A model generated the notes under the pieces. The model was not told the DNA's origin, searched no databases, and saw only the letters and a program-made list of their open reading frames with translations. Both the position numbers and the translations under genes were made by a program. A stretch of DNA of 64,000 nt, from the NCBI GenBank assembly GCA_014905825.1, contig JACGCN010000051.1, positions 247,478-311,477 on the forward strand, read 5' to 3'. Positions 50,783 to 64,000 of the stretch are shown piece by piece. The first letter of the stretch is position 1; the number at the start of each line of letters is the position of its first letter. Origin of the DNA: Lyophyllum atratum. Taxonomy: Eukaryota; Basidiomycota; Agaricomycetes; Agaricales; Lyophyllaceae.

Positions 50783-51242
50783 GGGTGTTGAGAAGCACGT
50801 CTATGAGCAGTGTTCGCCATGAGATTATATACTGTTACGGGATCAATTGGGAAGCCATTTGACAACAAGTTCGTTGGTCAAAGGTGGTGCTCCCCCGGGC
50901 CGTGACAAAGCATTGTGTACGTTGCTTGACACAATCGTGTGCGTGTGCATCGTCTGCCAGGGCCAGTGACCTGATGTCATGAATGGCCCGGATGTGAGTC
51001 AAGATATCCGCTCGACCCCAAACAAGGTGACTACAGGAGCCTTTGGAGAAAATGGCGCAGCACCCTCTAATATTTTGTAATGCATACTTGTGCAGTCAGG
51101 TCCGGCACGGGTATAGCAGGGCTTTTATTATACTTGACAGCATAAGAGTCGAAACGCGCATACGATGGAACGGAAACCACAAGTGTTTGTCAACTTCGTT
51201 ACAAAAATATCATGGTTTCGAACTGCACGGTATCATTGAAAA
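50783..51242. other. Intergenic between P450-A and P450-B
   Basis: 460 bp separating two same-strand genes; the P450-A promoter should lie here. No coding sequence recognised. Confidence 0.5.
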
Positions 51243-53857
51243 TCAAGCCAATAACTCCAGCCTCAGAGGTAAGCATGGCTTTCCGGATTTCCCTTTCACT
51301 GTGGGTACTGCTATGACGCCCATCTCCCACACTATCTCCTCTTTTGGAGGGTGCAGGCGGAATTTGGAGACAAGGACCGAAAGGACGACCTCTTATTGAG
51401 ATATACAGCCCATTAGCCAGCAAATATACATGGACATGATGAATTAACCTACTCATTTCCAATTGCGAGAATTTGAACCCTCTGCCAAAAGTATATTAGA
51501 ATCGAAGGAAAAGAGTTGGTTTTGGTGGGCTACACACATGCAGGCTCGTCCGCCTCCTATGAAAGTCAACCTATAAAATAGAATTAATTACGCTTCTTCT
51601 CGGAAATGGCAACACAGAGCGAATTACAAGTGCGAGTAAACTCCAGGGAGATGGGCATTGACCACCTCGTCAGGAAGGGGCGACAACCATCGTTCAGGTT
51701 TCCATTTGTATGAGTCGTCCCCCCAAAGAGTAGGATCTCTGTTGCTGCTCAGAATCGAGACAAACACATCAGTATTCTTCGGAACCGCGAGTTCCTTCAT
51801 CTCTCGCCCATCGATCCCCCTGAGCGGCGAGAGAGGTAAGACGGCGTCTTGTCGAGCCCTAGAACGCGCTTAGTAGAGTGCCAGCACACGACTATCTATA
51901 CATACCTTCGGACCACAAGCGAGACAGGTGGATATCTAAGATAACGAAACCTTGTGTGACGACTAGGAAACGAGTCGGCTTCGAGACTCACAGGCGTAAC
52001 GTCTCTCGGCAGATGGCGTCTAGGAGTGGGAGTGCGATGAGTTCATCATGCGGGACATCGCCGTGCTTCTCGCGCGCGTCCAGGACTTCGGTACGGAGTC
52101 TTTCCTGCGTTCCTGGATGCGTAGCTAACAGATATAAGATGCGTGAAAGAGCATTGGATGTCGTGTCCATCGCAGCAAATATGAGGGTTCTACATATCGC
52201 CATCAATGTCGAAAATACTCCCGTGATTACAGATAGACATACGACATCTATGAACAGCCCATGCGTCAGTGATGTATCCGAGATTGATTCGAATGCAGAT
52301 ACCTGTCCCAAAACCTCTTTATCCTCTAAACGATCACCCTCGGACGCCTCAAGGTTTGCTTTCACTGAATATCAAGAATGATCATGGACGACATCTACGA
52401 TTCAGATGACGTCGGGACTTACTCAGAATACTCATGATATCCTTACCCTGGCCGATCTGGTTCATGACCGCGGTGTCTCCCTCTTCCAGGGCTCGCTTCT
52501 TGCCATCGAGGATATCTACAGATGTTTTTTCCATGATATCAACTATGTCTTTCACCCTATGGAGGTTCTTGAAAGGCAACAGTTCCATAATTGATCTCCG
52601 GAAGGATGGTGTACCAATTTTGACGAGAAGCGGCAGTAAAACAACGCGGGGGAAGGCCAAAGTAAACATCGCGGGCCTAACAGAGGCGATATTCAGGTAA
52701 TGTTGGTATTTACACTTGGATCATGCTCACATTAAATCTTTTACAGACTTGCTGTATGGATGCTCAGCTTCGCCTTCATCGAGAGGATCGAAAGAATATC
52801 CGAGTCCACTCTGGCCAATCATTTCAAGAGCAGCTCGAGTCATCCATTGCAATATATCAACCTAAAATCCGTTCTATTAGGTGTCAGGAAAGTCACTTGG
52901 GAGCGTACCTCTCTGGAGCCATTGGCTAGGTGGTGGGCAATCGTCGTATGCATCTGAGAAGGAGTTAATGTAGGTAAAAATGCTTTCACATGGCGAAGCG
53001 TACCTTGTTTGCCACGTTGTAAAAAAGGGGAACTACGAAAATCTGTTCGAGGCTGAAATTACGATGGAAGTAAAACTTACTCATATATCGCATATGATTC
53101 ACGGAAAACACTGGGTTTAGCATCTTTCTTTGTTTACGATGCCTTTCGCCTGGGTATGTATCAAACAAAAGCGCTCCATAGAACGGGACTTCAAACAAAC
53201 CATGGGTTGTGAGTAGCCCCGCTCCGAACAGCAGGTCATTCGTCCTACATCGTCAAAACATTTCAACATTTTAAGTGACCAACGTGCAGGTGCAATATGC
53301 TGGAAGAACGAACGCAAAGAAGGCATCAGTCTCTTCAAAAATATCTTGATCCTACACATGTGAAATTTTGGAAAATTAGTGTTATCTGAGCGCCGTAACA
53401 CTGACCTTGACCAAGATGTGGTGCAGTGCTTTGGGATCGAAGACAAAGAGCTGCCTTTTCTGTAATAAATCAGGATCATATATTGTGAGGGTTATGCCGG
53501 GGTGCGTACTCCAAATAACCCCTTGAGAAGAACAATCTTGCCAACTGCGAGTGGACCAGCTTTGAGCTCGGGCGGACCAAATAAGTAACTGTCACTCACA
53601 CTTCTGAGAGATTTGTTTGTGGAACTCCCAGCCGTTAGTGTTGAATAGCTGTTCAAAGTTACCTGTGATTATCATCATGATGAAATAAGTTGACGGCCTA
53701 GGTTGTGCAAAGACGAGACCCAACCTTTCAGAAACGAGCTCGACGGAGGCCCAGGTATGTTATCCAAGTCAGTTTTAACAATGAAGGGTCGGAAATATCG
53801 CCAGAAAGCCCACGAAAGGCAGAGCGCGAGTACTAATTGAGTGATAGGAGGGGACAT
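51243..53857 (-). CDS. Cytochrome P450 (P450-B)
   Basis: Second tandem P450. The anchor MSPPITQLVLALCLSWAFWR is followed by NIPGPPSSSFLKG, then GERHRKQRKMLNPVFSVNHM, LQWMTRAALEMIGQSGLG, VVLLPLLVKIGTPSFRRSIM, NLHRVKDIVDIMEKTSVDIL and KDIMSILSK. The I-helix reads LIFAAMDTTSNALSRILYLL, followed by ELIALPLLDAICRETLRL (E-x-x-R), a YPPVSLVVRR stretch, AVLPLSPLRGIDGREMKELA, and WKPERWLSPLPDE. The heme loop LTFIGGGRACI-GFKF is split by a GTGTGT...AG intron directly after the codon start following the ligand Cys. The C-terminus is VLSVLVSKFRLHPPKEEI, WEMGVIAVPTVKG and LPLRLELLA. The gene appears intact. Order and spacing of blocks match P450-A, pointing to local duplication. Confidence 0.88.
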
Positions 53858-54968
53858 GGATGAATGTTTTGCTGAACCATGAGATAGGGATTTCAAGCTT
53901 TTTATATGTCATCGCCCGATAGGAGAAGTGTTGCTTCCCCACGCGCTGACAGTGAAACTTGTCCACGGTGGAGTTCCGGGTTATGACAAGCCGCTATGTA
54001 CGTTAGAAGGTTCTGCGCATGTTAGTCTTCCCAGGATTGAGGACAGGTATAGGTTGGTCTAGTCCCTGGAAGCGGTGGAGACCAGAGTCTTGGCGGAAAT
54101 GAGACGTATCAGACATATCAATACTTCAAGACGTTCCTAATGTCTGGGTCATATGATACGCGATGCTATTGGTCCCTCAGATAGTTGATCGATATACATA
54201 GGAATACCGTTCGAGATGGCAACACTGGCGGGTCCAGAGCAGAGGATTAAAAGCCAGCACTGACGCAATGGCGTGTACGAAAGCGATGACAGGCTGGGTT
54301 TCAAGTGCAATAAGCAACATGCGATTAGCCACTTCATTCGTTCTTTAACGCGAGCCTGGCCAGTAGAGTATATGTCAGATCGTGATGACAAGACAAGGTT
54401 ATAAGCATCGTTGACTCAGCGGATTAACGGCTGTGATTCGAAGTCTATTTTACAGGGACACGTCGAAGCCGGAAGTATTGAACAAATATTGAACAAAACG
54501 AAGCTTGCCTCAGTATCTCCGAGACCACGCTTATCATTCGAAAAAGACGTGAAAAAGAAATGCACAGGCGGCGAGATAGACAGTTATTGGCGTCGTTATC
54601 TTTTAAGAGCCATCATCGCGACGAAACTGGACTCGGAGAGCTCAATTCACTACTGCTACATGGGATAGACAAATACTCACCTGAATATCGATGCAATTGC
54701 TATTACGTAGGTATCTTCTTGGCTGCTTCCGGCGCAGTGGAATGAAGAGGTAAGCCCGACTTGCCCATAGGCCAGTTGAGTACCACTACTGCGCTTGAAG
54801 GTCGTGGACGCCCAGCTTCAGAAAGAGGTTCACGTTGGTCAGAAAAGGAGGTTATACTAACAAGTACAAATAAACCCGCTCACTGTCGACAACGACGAAG
54901 GAGCGCTTGCCTACTGGTCAACTGGCTCACGGACCTCATTTCCGACTCCCCCGTTTTCTGATTTGTAA
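53858..54968. other. Divergent intergenic region P450-B / HAT
   Basis: 1.1 kb with the promoter of P450-B (minus) and of the acetyltransferase (plus). No coding segment is supported. Confidence 0.45.
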
Positions 54969-58332
<3,364 letters not shown>

Positions 58333-58389
58333 CAAGAAAGCCAGTCCTGGAAGATCAGAGACCGGGGCGTGCACTGAGGTCCAGACCCG

Positions 58390-58899
58390 ATGAACCGAAC
58401 AAGCGAGCAGTTTTCACCCCTCACGATGACCCCCATAGCGCGTAAACGTAAACGAGTCGAGTCATTGTCCGAGCCAGACCAAGAAGATAGGGTCGAAGAA
58501 GAAGAGGAAGGATCACCCACACCCGTTACTGCGCTTCCCAACGGCAAACATACCAACGGTGAGGTGGCAGAAGCAACGCCGGCCAAAAAACTGGGAACGA
58601 TATTGCTCGGGGATCAAGTCGCTCCTTTGGTGTTGCCCCTCGAGTCCCCGGTGATCCAGCAGAACCGAACGAGACCGACGGAGGATGGTGAGCAGGATGT
58701 GAAGTCAGAGGACGTGGGGACACCCCTGACGAATCTTACGAGTCGACAAAGTCTTCCGAGCGACGATACCGTCTATACGACGGGTGCTCTGAATGGAAAG
58801 GGTGCTGTAGTGATTGAGATTGAGGAAGGGGATGCGGATGCTGATGGAGAGTATGAAGAGGACGCTGATGGAGAGCTGGATCAAGAGGGCAGGCTGTAG
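58390..58899 (+). other. Probable displaced C-terminal tail of the histone acetyltransferase
   Basis: Open for 169 codons to a TAG at 58899. It encodes ARKRKRVESLSEPDQED, an acidic/Ser-rich stretch and a Glu/Asp-rich end (EIEEGDADADGEYEEDADGE). Just upstream another frame reads LRSRPDEPNKRAVFTP, so basic-then-acidic tail sequence is spread over three frames between 58200 and 58450. This suits a disordered C-terminus separated by small indels rather than an independent gene; no intron with acceptable ends joins the pieces. Confidence 0.55.
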
Positions 58900-59048
58900 A
58901 AAGGATCAGGATAGTAAATAGCTTTAATGTACCTAATATTTGGCAATGAGAGGAGAGGCAAACACCGTGGGATTAAACGAGCCGCTGTGAACCGTTGAGA
59001 CGTTTGTGAACTCACGACGCAATCCGACCCACTCAGTTCGCTTGAAGA

Positions 59049-60771
59049 TGGACTCAAAGTGCGTACAGCCTCAGTTCATCGCCGTCAACAATGTCTTCAG
59101 CTATGATCCAGTGAACAAAACATGCAGTACGGCCGTATGCCCCCGCCGGAGCGCAGAAATTCTAATCTCGACAGCAACGGCTCGGTAAACCAGATTTCAG
59201 GCCAATATAATTAACCCTGAACCAGTTCACCTCATAGACTCCCTTTCAAACACATCAGAGCTTGGGTCAAGCCCTTGGCCCCATTCCAGGTATATTTCTT
59301 CCAGGGCTTCCTCCTGACACTGCTCAACATGTCACTGCTGCTCAGGTCTTGCTCAGAATGGCGGTCAACAGACCCATCCAGGCCCACCCTCTTCACATTC
59401 GCCTCTTTTCACGGTGACACCTGGCCATAACTCCCCTGGTATGAAGCGCAAACAAGTTGATCCAACGATGAATACACAGGTACTCAAGCGCCGACGGGAT
59501 GCAGAAGATGGTGACGCTTTTCGATATCGACGGTACGGGCCAAGGCGCGAAGCACTGGACCGACGAGGAAAAGTCGAAGCTATTCAGCTGGCTTATGGGC
59601 CCAGGACAAGATGAGCATTGGAATTCGCTCCGCGCCACGAAAAATTCCTGTCTGAGGGAGGTGTGTACTCAGACCATGACTACCGTCTGTAGCACTCATG
59701 TTTACTGTTTCTGACAGTGTGCAGTTGAGGTTTTCGGTAGCAGAAGACTTATCAGGCTCTCAAGGGATGCTATGAACGAAATTTCAATTTGTTCAAGCAG
59801 ATTTATGCTTTCGAGTCGTTCCATGCGCATTCCGGCAACCTGAGTACACTCGTCGAAGCCGACCGTCTAAGGGAATACGAGAGGCGACTGCAAACCGCGC
59901 GGAAGGCTGGCTGCGACGTGGGGAATGTCACCGCCCGAACGATCGACCATTGGCACCGAGTAGGGTGGTATGAGCTCTTCTACCGACGGTCGGTTTCCCC
60001 TTCTCTTTCCAGTCGATTAAATCTTAGCAAGACTAGATGGCACGGCGACCCTGCCACAACACGACCCGTTCAACCTCGAAATCCCAACGCTCCGGGCTCG
60101 AACCAGAACGGAGGCGATGATGCCGACATGGATGACGATCCTCCACAAATCAACTTTTCAGAATCCGGTTATGATGTCCAACGGAATCAACACCGCCATG
60201 TCACACGACCGGCCCCATCCCAATCCCATAAAACTACATCAATCCTCAATCGTTGCGCGATCCCATCATTCCTCAGCCGTCCATCTCCCCGATAACAGGC
60301 GCCAGCGGGTCTGGCCAACATCAGAACGGGAATGTCAACGGCGCGTCCATGGCCTCGTCATCGACAGCGGCGTCTCCCAGTCCAGACCAGGCAGTGATGA
60401 ATCTGACGATCACACAAGGGATGCTATCAACATACCTGCAGTTTTTACAAGTACAGACGCAGACGAGCAAGATAAAATTGGAATACATGAGGCGTCGCGA
60501 AGAACGGGAGGAGAAAGAGAGTGCACATCGGAGAGGAAACAGAACGGCTACGGATGGAGCGCGAGACGGCAGAATACGAGCTTAATAAACAGCAGGTCGT
60601 GACCCAGCAAAAGACAGATCGCGCACTGGTGGGTATTATCTCCTTTACTGTACTGCTCCTCATCTCATTCCCTATGATGAATCCTAGGCATTGATGGAAA
60701 ACCCAGTTGTCGAGGAATCAGTCAAGAAGGCAGCAGGTGACTACCTGAAGAAGCTATTTACTGCTGATTAG
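59049..60771 (+). pseudogene. SANT/Myb-like DNA-binding protein, frame-disrupted
   Basis: A conserved fungal-looking protein with a Myb/SANT-like domain. The N-terminal part is Pro/Gln-rich (QYGRMPPPERRNSNLDSN, GHNSPGMKRKQVDPTMNTQV, KRRRDAEDG). The DNA-binding core is AKHWTDEEKSKLFSWLMGPG, DEHWNSLRATKNSCLRECA, KTYQALKGCYERNFNLFKQI, YAFESFHAHSGNLSTLVEAD, and ARTIDHWHRVGWYELFYRRW. Downstream is QNGGDDADMDDDPPQINFSE, SPDQAVMNLTITQGMLSTYL, and a coiled coil (LEYMRRREEREEKE then EETERLRMERETAEYELNKQ), ending KKAAGDYLKKLFTAD at 60771. Reading the whole protein needs shifts near 59525 (or a 34-nt intron), 59738, 60253 and 60525. True introns with GT-AG ends are present elsewhere in the gene. The start is uncertain: 59049 or 59122. 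Confidence 0.65.
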
Positions 60772-62321
60772 GTGGTTTGTGTCAGATATAAGGTATACTA
60801 ATATAGCCCTTGCATCATATACATATACCAGCCGTGTTGTTATGTTCTGCCTGTAGCATCGTAAATTATCATTCCCCGCGCTATAGTACTGATTACTGAT
60901 GGATTATTTTCCCTACTTCGTACATGTAGTTGGACCTGTCCTATCTACCTCTGCTTTGCGTTCCAGCTATCAACCTACCTACGCTTGACCTACGCAGCCT
61001 GCTTCCATTCATTCAGCGGCTCGATGGTTCCAATGACTTCAATTCGGTCTGTGTCGAAGGGCCAGATTTCAATTCATCTTAATAGCGCTAAATCCTCAAT
61101 GTTATGTCAGGCAGCACGCCGCCATTCGTTCTTGTTTGTCTCAGCGCCTTGTGCACGAGCCTGAAGCTGAAGTGGCCTTGATTGACTCTTTTCTGGATGT
61201 CCAACCTTGTGCACGCTGCAAGAATTTTTGTTTTCTGGATCCCTGCTTTCGCCGTGTGTATGGTTCGCATCAAAAAGAAGCCCCATGCAGAGTAGACTGA
61301 TATGAGTTCCAAGTAGAAGTCCGGTGCGCGTGGCCGCGCTGGTCGTTTTGACAGGCTAAATGTGTCACGGTCAAGAAGCTCTTTCAACTTTGCACAACCC
61401 TTCCAGGATACGAATTCGGTACTGTATCTCGATCTGTGGAAAGGCGCATCAAATGAATATATGTATAACTGCAAAGCTCCCATTACCAGCGGCCTTCAGG
61501 CTACATTATGTATGGAATAGTGGCGAAGCCTGGACGACCTCGAACGATATTCTTCCAGTTGGGAATGGTCGGAAGACTTGAATCCGAAATGCCGGACGCT
61601 TCGTGACCTAGGGCGCTCCTAGATTACGATCTTCACGACTCACGAGCCTCCATGGGTCCCCTGCATTAACCTCAAATATCCTACATACTATACTTAAGCC
61701 GGGTGCAGTCATGTCGCCTCTTCGCCCGCCGGTGTCTTGATGAATTACTCTGGCGCGGAGTTGGGCGACCCTCTTGCTGCTCAGCGCAAAATCGCAATCT
61801 TGACAAGGCACCCCCGATGGATAACAGGGACAAATATAGCATCAAGTAACGTCGACTGCACTGGCAAGTTTGTATGCCACAGCCTGTACCAGCACTTCGG
61901 ACCGTCCCTGCTGATTTTTCTTCCTAAACTCGCGGCCATAGATATCCTTCCATGGAAGGAGACATATTATTATCACCATCAAGGCGTGCAGTGTCGCAGA
62001 TCACGAGATGATTGGTTTGCAACTCCGTGCTCCTGCTGTGGACCCTGCACATGGAGAATTCTGTTCGATTGCTCTCACCAGTACCATAAACAGCAGGCCA
62101 CGATGCACCAGCCGACCATGGATCCTTTCCCTTTTGATGTGGAAGAACGACTCAACCCTTTGGCACATTGATAATAAAATCATCCCCTTCCTATGTTCCT
62201 GGTGTACACAGCGGCTAGGACGGATATGGGTGAGGCGAGGCGATCGCTTCGCGCCCACAGAAGAATCTGTCCTAGAGCATAAAAACATGCACTGCGAAAA
62301 TGGATAAGATTCGTTGTACCC
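60772..62321. other. 1.55-kb region without recognised gene
   Basis: A minus-strand open frame at 61088-61483 (131 codons) and a plus-strand frame at 61737-62171 lack domain motifs or plausible exon partners. The end of the segment should hold the P450-C promoter. Confidence 0.45.
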
Positions 62322-64000
62322 ATGTCTGCCCTCATTCTCCCATCTTTTCTTGTATTCTGCGTCTTGTGGATTTTGGTGGGACTGTTCCGGCGTTTTGTTG
62401 CGAAGAATGATCTGGACAACATTGGGGGCCCTCCGTCAGGCTCATTCCTGAAAGGTTAGTGCTATGGATGGTGACTGTGTCTGTTGACTGACGACACGAA
62501 TTTGAAGGGAACTTTGGGCAGTTGTATAACATCCATGGTTTTGACTTCCATATACGGATTGCCGAGCAGTGTAAGGGGCTGCCTAGACATGCTCATCAAC
62601 AAATATTCATCTGACCTGAGCAGTTGGCAGAGTATCAAGATTTTCGGCCCATTTGGGGTAAGTAGACGGTGACTCTCTCTATCACCCACAAAGCTGATCT
62701 CCGTCGTTTTGTTTGCAGTCGCGGCAATTATACATCTTCGATCCCAAGGCTGTACACCACATCCTGGTGAAGGTAAATGGAGCAGTCCGGGTCCTTTAGC
62801 TTGTGCTTACAATGAATTTAGGATCAATACATTTTTGAAGAGACTACTGCTTTCCTCGCGTACGCAGAATCGGGATAGCATGAGGATATGCAATACTCAT
62901 CTGCTGTTTAGATCCAATGGCATGTTTTTGGAGATGGTCTTCTGGCCTCACTAGGTCAGTTAGCTCCTTCAAATGGCGCGTATATGCACTGAACTGCAAT
63001 GTTTCCAGGTGACAAGCATCGCAAGCAGCGGAAACTGATCAACCCCGTATTTTCGGTCGCTCATATGCGTAACATGGGTGCGGTCATTTTCCGTAGCATC
63101 GCTCGTGAACGAGATTATTCACCCCTGCACAGTTCCTATATTTGAGGACGTAGCCAAGAAGGTAAGCACCATATTCTTCAACTCTCTAATTTATGACCAT
63201 TAATCGTCGATCACTATAGCTTAGTGCAGCCATCCAACTTAACATAGATCGCGGCGCACAAGAAGTCAGCACTTTAAGACCATCCCTGGGGTTCTGCCTT
63301 TCCTAATCGTCCTTTAGGTTGATATTCTACATTGGATGACCCGTGCAGCCCTTGAGATGATCGGACTATGTGGCCTTGGATGCTCCTTCGACCCCCTCAC
63401 CGAAGGCGCGGTTGCCCACCCATTCAGCAAAGCTGCCAAGGAACTTGTGTCAGTGCCCACATATACTTCAATTTGTAGCTCCTACGACGCGTTCTTTACT
63501 CAATATGTTTTTTAGACCTGTTCTATTCCTTCGAGTTCACGCGCGAATTCCTCCTACCACTCCTCGTCAAAATCGGTTCGCCCAGATTTCGAAAGTACGC
63601 CGTCGATCTCCTCGCTATACCATGGAAGAATCTGCGCAGCCTGAAGAAGCTCGTGAATATCATGGATGACACTACGACGCAGATCTTCGAGGAGAAGAAG
63701 CGGGCGATGGAGAGTGGTGCAGCCGAGTCGAAAGACGCTCCTCCGGCAAAGGATATCTTGAGCATCTTGAGTAAGTGCCAACGATCGTGATGGGCTTCTG
63801 TCTCATCTTTATCAGTGAGGGCCAATATGGAGGCAGCGGAGGAAGACAGATTGCCTGACCAGGAGGTCCTAGGACAGGTGTGTGTCTTTATTTTGAAGTA
63901 CAATTGGAATGCTTCTCAAACCGTCTTGCTTTCAGTTATCGTAAGTTGTAAACACTCGTACCAGGATGAAACCAACCATAACCGTTTGACAATCTTTCAA
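62322..64000 (+). CDS. Cytochrome P450 (P450-C), 3' part outside window
   Basis: Third P450 of the same family, on the plus strand and cut by the window end. It starts MSALILPSFLVFCVLWILVG (membrane anchor), then NDLDNIGGPPSGSFLKG, NFGQLYNIHGFDFHIRIAEQ, SRQLYIFDPKAVHHILVK, DQYIFEETTAFL, the block KHRKQRKLINPVFSVAHMRN, and VDILHWMTRAALEMIGLCGL. Next come FLLPLLVKIGSPRFRKYAVD, KNLRSLKKLVNIMDDTTTQI, AKDILSILS, then ANMEAAEEDRLPDQEVLGQ. The I-helix, E-x-x-R and heme loop would lie beyond base 64000. Two joins are unusual: near 62870 a GC-AG intron fits best, and near 63455-63565 the obvious acceptor gives the wrong frame, so a later acceptor (TTCGAG) or a small indel must be assumed. Confidence 0.82.

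Noticed and set aside
61088..61483. 131-codon minus-strand open frame
   Set aside because: No domain, no intron partners and no family resemblance; chance opening cannot be excluded.

Overview
The window is nuclear DNA of a filamentous basidiomycete, most likely a plant- or wood-decaying agaricomycete. The evidence is short (about 45-70 nt), dense introns with GT-AG and several GC-AG ends, a secreted GH7 cellobiohydrolase with a CBM1, a pectate lyase relic, three related cytochrome P450s, and two proteins that look like the basidiomycete-typical DUF6593 family. No rRNA, tRNA, CRISPR, prokaryotic or viral element was recognised. All assignments come from reading translations and motifs; no search was run.

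Layout. 0-5 kb: the end of a Lys/Asp-repeat protein, then two same-strand DUF6593-like paralogues. 5-12 kb: an MFS phosphate/glycerophosphodiester-type transporter with microexons, the proteasome subunit Sem1/Dss1, a 5'-truncated pectate lyase, and an Hst3/Hst4-like sirtuin. 12-15 kb: gene-poor, with a 143-bp tandem duplication. 15-22 kb: a small putative mitochondrial protein, the PFK-2/FBPase-2 enzyme controlling fructose-2,6-bisphosphate, and a palmitoylated (Yck-like) casein kinase 1. 23-30 kb: an M28 aminopeptidase, an NAD(P)-binding SDR and the GH7 cellulase. 29-45 kb is mostly housekeeping: ASA1 (WD40), a Bsd2-like membrane protein, SelO, ARP3, a secreted pepsin-type protease and a LAMMER kinase. 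46-47.5 kb: an isochorismatase-like hydrolase fused in frame to a glutathione S-transferase, interrupted by several frame breaks. 48-64 kb: two tandem P450s on the minus strand, a PHD-MYST histone acetyltransferase and a broken SANT/Myb-like gene on plus, then a third P450 of the same family that runs off the window.

Functional themes. Secreted degradation is represented by GH7, the pectate lyase remnant, the M28 peptidase and the A1 protease. Xenobiotic or secondary metabolism is represented by the P450s, the isochorismatase-GST and the SDR. Nutrient and metal handling is represented by the transporter and the Bsd2-like protein. The rest is core signalling, chromatin and cytoskeleton. Two regions (46.0-47.5 kb and 58.3-60.6 kb) carry multiple frame breaks inside otherwise well-preserved coding sequence; they are either decaying genes or assembly indels.
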